A stretch of DNA of 64,000 bases, taken from NCBI GenBank assembly GCA_028622995.1, contig JAJQJQ010000003.1, forward strand, positions 806,001 through 870,000, in the 5' to 3' direction. The DNA comes from Panagrolaimus kolymaensis. Taxonomy: Eukaryota > Nematoda > Chromadorea > Rhabditida > Panagrolaimidae. The notes beneath the pieces were generated by a model. That model was not told where the DNA came from. It did no database searches and saw nothing but the letters and a program-made list of their open reading frames with translations. Position numbers and translations under genes: made by a program. Numbering within the stretch: the stretch's first letter is position 1; every line of letters begins with the position of its first letter. Positions 61,201-64,000 of the stretch are shown piece by piece.

Positions 61201-64000
61201 ATCCATTGACAAAATAGGTAATAGAGAGGAAAGATAGATTGAAAGAAAGATAGATGAAGAAGACGAAGAATGTGTACATACACATGCATCCTCAACAACA
61301 TAGAAGATTGCGGGAAGAAATACGTATTGGAATTTTTCTTTATTGCGGTTTTAACCGGTAGCGACAAATAATTTTTTTTTGCAAAGCACAATTATATTAT
61401 CAAAAAAATAAAGGTGTATAGAAAGAAAAGAGAAAAAACTTATATCAGTAATAATTGCTTAGTGGTGGCAGAAGTCACCAACACGTGGACGCCCAATGAC
61501 TTACCTTCCAGACGGTACAGCTTTTTTTTCTTTTTCATTTTTTACCTATTAAAAAGCGCCCCCAGGTGGTTTTGATTTGATACAAATGAGAGAATAGTTT
61601 TTTGTATTCATGACCAAAAGTCATTAACAAAATAAATAAAAAAACAAAAAGATAATTGGGTTAAATTTTTATTTTAAAAATTTATTTTAGACGTAAAAAG
61701 TTGGTGGGTATACGTACGCTGGTTTTGGCTTCTTTTAGCCGTTTTATTTTGCATTCTTCTTTTGGCAATTTGTATTCCACTTTGCTGCTACGCGTAAGTA
61801 GAGTGAAGTGATCAAAGCGTTTTTTATCCCAAAAAAAGCAACAATAATAACCTTTCTTCCCAGTTTAAAACAAAAAAAACTTTTCCTAGAATCCCAACCT
61901 AAATTTTTTAAATTAATACTTTTCAATAATAATTTTTGTTTAACATGTGTGACTTATTTTTAGCAACTCCATTTATCTCAGCAGGTTGGCCATGGTGGTG
62001 GCTGGCATTGTTGCTTTTATTACTTCTTTTAACTATCCTTCTTTGTTGTCTCCTTGCCTGGTGTTTAAATAGGTAATGAGTGTTAATTTTTTATCCCTAT
62101 TTAACTACTTTTTAATATTTTTACCATAAAAAGTTAATTGAATAAAAATTTAATCAATTAATTTTTTAAACTTTTTTTATATTCAAAGTTAAGTTTAGCT
62201 AATTAAAATGTTTTTTAGTCGTAAACGTAGAAGAGAGACCAGATACATCGGTAGCCAACGTGCTCCTCTTCTTGGTGAAGTAAGTTTACAGCAATAAAAA
62301 AATAAAATAAATACATATTATTATAAATTACTTTTAATTTCAGAGCGACAAATCAGTCACTGATACACGAGGTTAGTTTAAATTCTTTACTTTTTTATTT
62401 TAAAACTTTTAATCAATATTGTTTCAATCAAATTTTTTTACATTTTAAAACTTTTTGTTTACAAACAAATTTCATTCATGTTTTTTCGCATTTTTAAAAT
62501 CCTCCGATTCATGTCTCTTTTTTCAAATTCTAACTGTTTTTTTATTTGGTTAAATTGTCTTTCAAATTTCTCACTATAGCAGCAGTACTAAAAAAAGTGC
62601 TTTTAGCACCCATGAACTTTTTATTAACTGCGAGAATTTTTTGTTTCCTCCCAAAAAAACCGGTCACAGTTGAATCAAGAAAAAAAAATTTAGTAAAAAA
62701 ATAATTTATTTTTTTGGATGCGTTGATTAATGACCTAGACCATTTAAAAAAATGATAGAGAGTAAACAACAAAAATTAAATGAAACATAAAAATAAATAA
62801 AGTTGCAACACAATTGAACTTTTAGAAATTTTTTTATTACTTTTTTCTTTTCTTTAGGAATCAAAGGTGAATTTGAAGATGGTTATTCTAAAGGATATAA
62901 AGATGCAAGCCGAGTTGGAACTGCCACGGAAGCTCGCAGAAAAATGGACTCCGACTATGGAGCTCGTGATGACCGATTCCATGAAGGTTATACTAAAGGT
63001 TTACGAGATGCTGGAATGAATAATATGACTACATCCATGCATAATCTTGCTCATAGACCTGGAACTCATCGAGGATATTCTTCGGGTTATATGCAAGGTT
63101 TTCGTGATGGTAACTCTGGAGTTTTCGGTGATCGAATTACCACTCAACTTTTGAAACGCCTTGAAGAACAATATCCCGAGGAAGAATTTCGTCAAGGTTA
63201 TGTTGATGGTTTCAAAGACGGCACTCGTAAAACTGGTGGAAGAGTAAGCAAAAAATAAAAAAATAAAATCTATTTTTAATATTTTGGCGAATTTTTAGTT
63301 CGAAGATAGTCGACGCCTCCAACAAAGCTTGACAGAGCTCACTGAACGGTTGACTTCCCTTGAAAAAACAAAAGGCGATGAAATTCATTCCACTAAAATT
63401 TATCACGTTTACAATCAACAACCTGAAGTTATTGGATATTCTGCCACTGGTGAACAACTTGCTCGAGAACTTGAAGAGCTTAATTCCTCTTCACGTCGTA
63501 GCACTCTTCGTCGCCATTATACTGTTTGTTATCTATAAAAATTTAGTAAAAAGCTTATTTTTTCTTTATTTTTTCAGCCTGGTGATTACTTAAAATATGC
63601 CGGTGAAGAAGGATACAATAGTCTTGGCCGAAATCGCCGTTCACTTTCCGCTTCAGCTCTTGGACGTGGTTGGTTTTAAAATTTATTTATTAGGAAAAAA
63701 ATTAAAAAATCAAAAAAAGTTGAAATTTCCTTTTAATTTTTCCAAAAACTTTATTTTTATGTGTTTCTATTCTAAAGTTTTTTTCTTTACTTTTTTTCTT
63801 AACATAGAAGTAGAGTATTTATTTATCATAATAACTTTTTTAATAATTTTGTTTGTGTGGAGTGATGTGCATATTTACAATTTAGAAACAAGTGCAACTG
63901 AAGCTGAAAGAAGACGCTTTGTTTCTGGAACATCTTATTTGAGTCGAGGCAGCGCCATGGATCGACAAGGCACTGACACTTACTCTAAACGATACAATTA
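43240..64000 (+). CDS. let-805: Myotactin (let-805), giant FN3-repeat transmembrane protein, 3' end at or past window edge
   Basis: Hypodermal receptor that (known from C. elegans) holds muscle attachment structures and hemidesmosome-like fibrous organelles together. Main exons: 43240-43360, 44910-45115, 46290-46419, 46480-46871, 47384-47998, 48054-48231, 49732-50343, 50395-50673, 50921-51028, 51555-51696, 51746-52352, 52397-57737, 57788-60398, 60452-60732, one TM exon, 62219-62279, 62344-62371, 62858-63243, 63299-63523, 63578-63668 and 63886-64000. A signal anchor/peptide (IITGILLLTIFIGHALTL) starts an ectodomain of ~3,870 residues with about 35 FN3 domains, then one TM helix, a basic stop-transfer (RKRRRET) and a ~300-residue tail. 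Size, FN3 count and single TM match LET-805 (~4,450 residues). All junctions keep phase. DIG-1-type proteins lack this TM and tail. Confidence 0.88.
49056..49677 (+). CDS. Alternative first exons of let-805 with own signal peptide
   Basis: Three exons: 49056-49342, 49397-49547 and 49605-49677. They open with an ATG and a second signal peptide (FLKIITFSLWCSTIFLTTIECA) and encode a beta-rich module ending GSPFYFLLVEA in phase 1. The next shared exon at 49732 also accepts phase 1 from the upstream let-805 exon ending at 48231. So transcripts can either skip from 48231 to 49732 or start here. Inclusion after 48231 would put a signal peptide in mid-protein, so this looks like an internal start with its own promoter in 48232-49055. 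Confidence 0.6.
50921..51028 (+). CDS. Symmetric let-805 exon with furin-like site
   Basis: 108 nt, phase 1 to phase 1, so it can be skipped without a frame change. Encodes 36 residues beginning ANDEHRRMRRSICDP and including FWCRDD; flanked by larger introns (247 and 526 bp) than its neighbours. RMRR|S fits a furin-type cleavage consensus. Confidence 0.55.
52397..57737 (+). CDS. 5.3-kb single let-805 exon with about 17 FN3 domains
   Basis: Uninterrupted frame in a gene, and a window, where other introns fall every few hundred bases. Typical FN3 marks recur: W in strand B, YxV/YxI and RVRA in strands E-F, APxxP linkers. Domain types recur in a fixed order (see findings). Confidence 0.85.
60733..60902 (+). 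other. Possible read-through end of let-805 with a TM helix
   Basis: If the donor at 60733 is not used, the frame stays open for 56 residues to a TAA at 60900. It contains a hydrophobic run (ALFIPVFLFINLSVAAVC) then basic KPRKL. This would make a membrane-anchored form with almost no tail. Confidence 0.35.
61691..61793 (+). CDS. let-805 transmembrane exon 1 (alternative)
   Basis: 103 nt between TTTTAG and GTAAGT; enters in phase 1, leaves in phase 2. Encodes SWWVYVRWFW then the helix LLLAVLFCILLLAICIPLCC. Confidence 0.75.
61964..62072 (+). CDS. let-805 transmembrane exon 2 (alternative)
   Basis: 109 nt between TTTTTAG and GTAATG; the same phases as exon 1. Encodes FISAGWPWWWLA, then a Leu-rich helix ending TILLCCLLAWCLN. 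Confidence 0.75.
62219..64000 (+). CDS. let-805 cytoplasmic tail exons
   Basis: The tail starts RKRRRETRYIGSQR. Exon 62858-63243 then carries repeated GY-x2-G-x2-D units (GYSKGYKDA, GYTKGLRDA, GYMQGFRDG, GYVDGFKDG). A coiled-coil-like stretch follows (LQQSLTELTERLTSLEK), then Ser/Arg-rich sequence. Two endings are possible: stop at 63677-63679 (LGRGWF), or splicing at 63668 into the last exon from 63886 (ETSATEAERRRF..). The second is still open at the window edge, two bases into a codon after RYN. Confidence 0.75.

Overview
The window looks like nematode nuclear DNA. It is very AT-rich, with roughly 45-65 bp introns ending in TTTTAG or TTTCAG. Acceptor-like TTTTAG/TTTCAG sites sit directly in front of many start codons, as expected for spliced-leader trans-splicing. 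The largest gene matches the nematode muscle-hypodermis linker myotactin (let-805). I cannot place the species from sequence alone.

Layout. 1-2.2 kb (+): 3' part of a PEX10-like peroxin, then mitochondrial tryptophanyl-tRNA synthetase, spaced like an operon. 2.5-4.2 kb (-): a divergent DEAD-box helicase. 4.8-13.1 kb (-): one Shaw (Kv3) potassium-channel locus with a single T1 region followed by two complete S1-to-C-terminus modules. 14.9-16.6 kb (+): a divergent Cys-loop ligand-gated channel subunit. 16.8-18.1 kb (-): 4-hydroxyphenylpyruvate dioxygenase. 19.7-20.1 kb (-): a small cysteine-rich single-pass membrane protein. 20.1-25.9 kb: no gene seen, but a 1.16-kb foldback element with a TTA duplication and a tRNA-like motif in each arm. 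25.9-26.9 kb (-): a secreted or anchored EGF protein. 28.4-31.6 kb (-): CIAO3/NARFL, TRAPPC2L, and a truncated second copy of the CIAO3 N-terminus. 31.9-33.5 kb (+): MRPL22 and CCDC12, spaced like an operon. 34.6-35.7 kb (+): a four-helix membrane protein. 35.9-36.2 kb (-): a possible broken gene. 36.3-43.2 kb: long low-complexity upstream DNA. 43.2-64.0 kb (+): let-805/myotactin, with about 35 fibronectin III domains, alternative N-terminal exons, mutually exclusive transmembrane exons and a repeat-bearing cytoplasmic tail.

The genes do not form one pathway. Three close same-strand pairs (PEX10-WARS2, TRAPPC2L-CIAO3, MRPL22-CCDC12) have 166-203 bp gaps and acceptor-like sites before the downstream start, so they may be operons of housekeeping genes. 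The most notable content is protein diversity built into exon phase: two interchangeable channel modules in the Shaw locus, and in myotactin a second signal-peptide start, a symmetric exon with a furin-like site, and two membrane-helix exons of which only one keeps the frame. Exon models were joined by hand from splice signals, phase and family knowledge; no alignment or RNA evidence was available.
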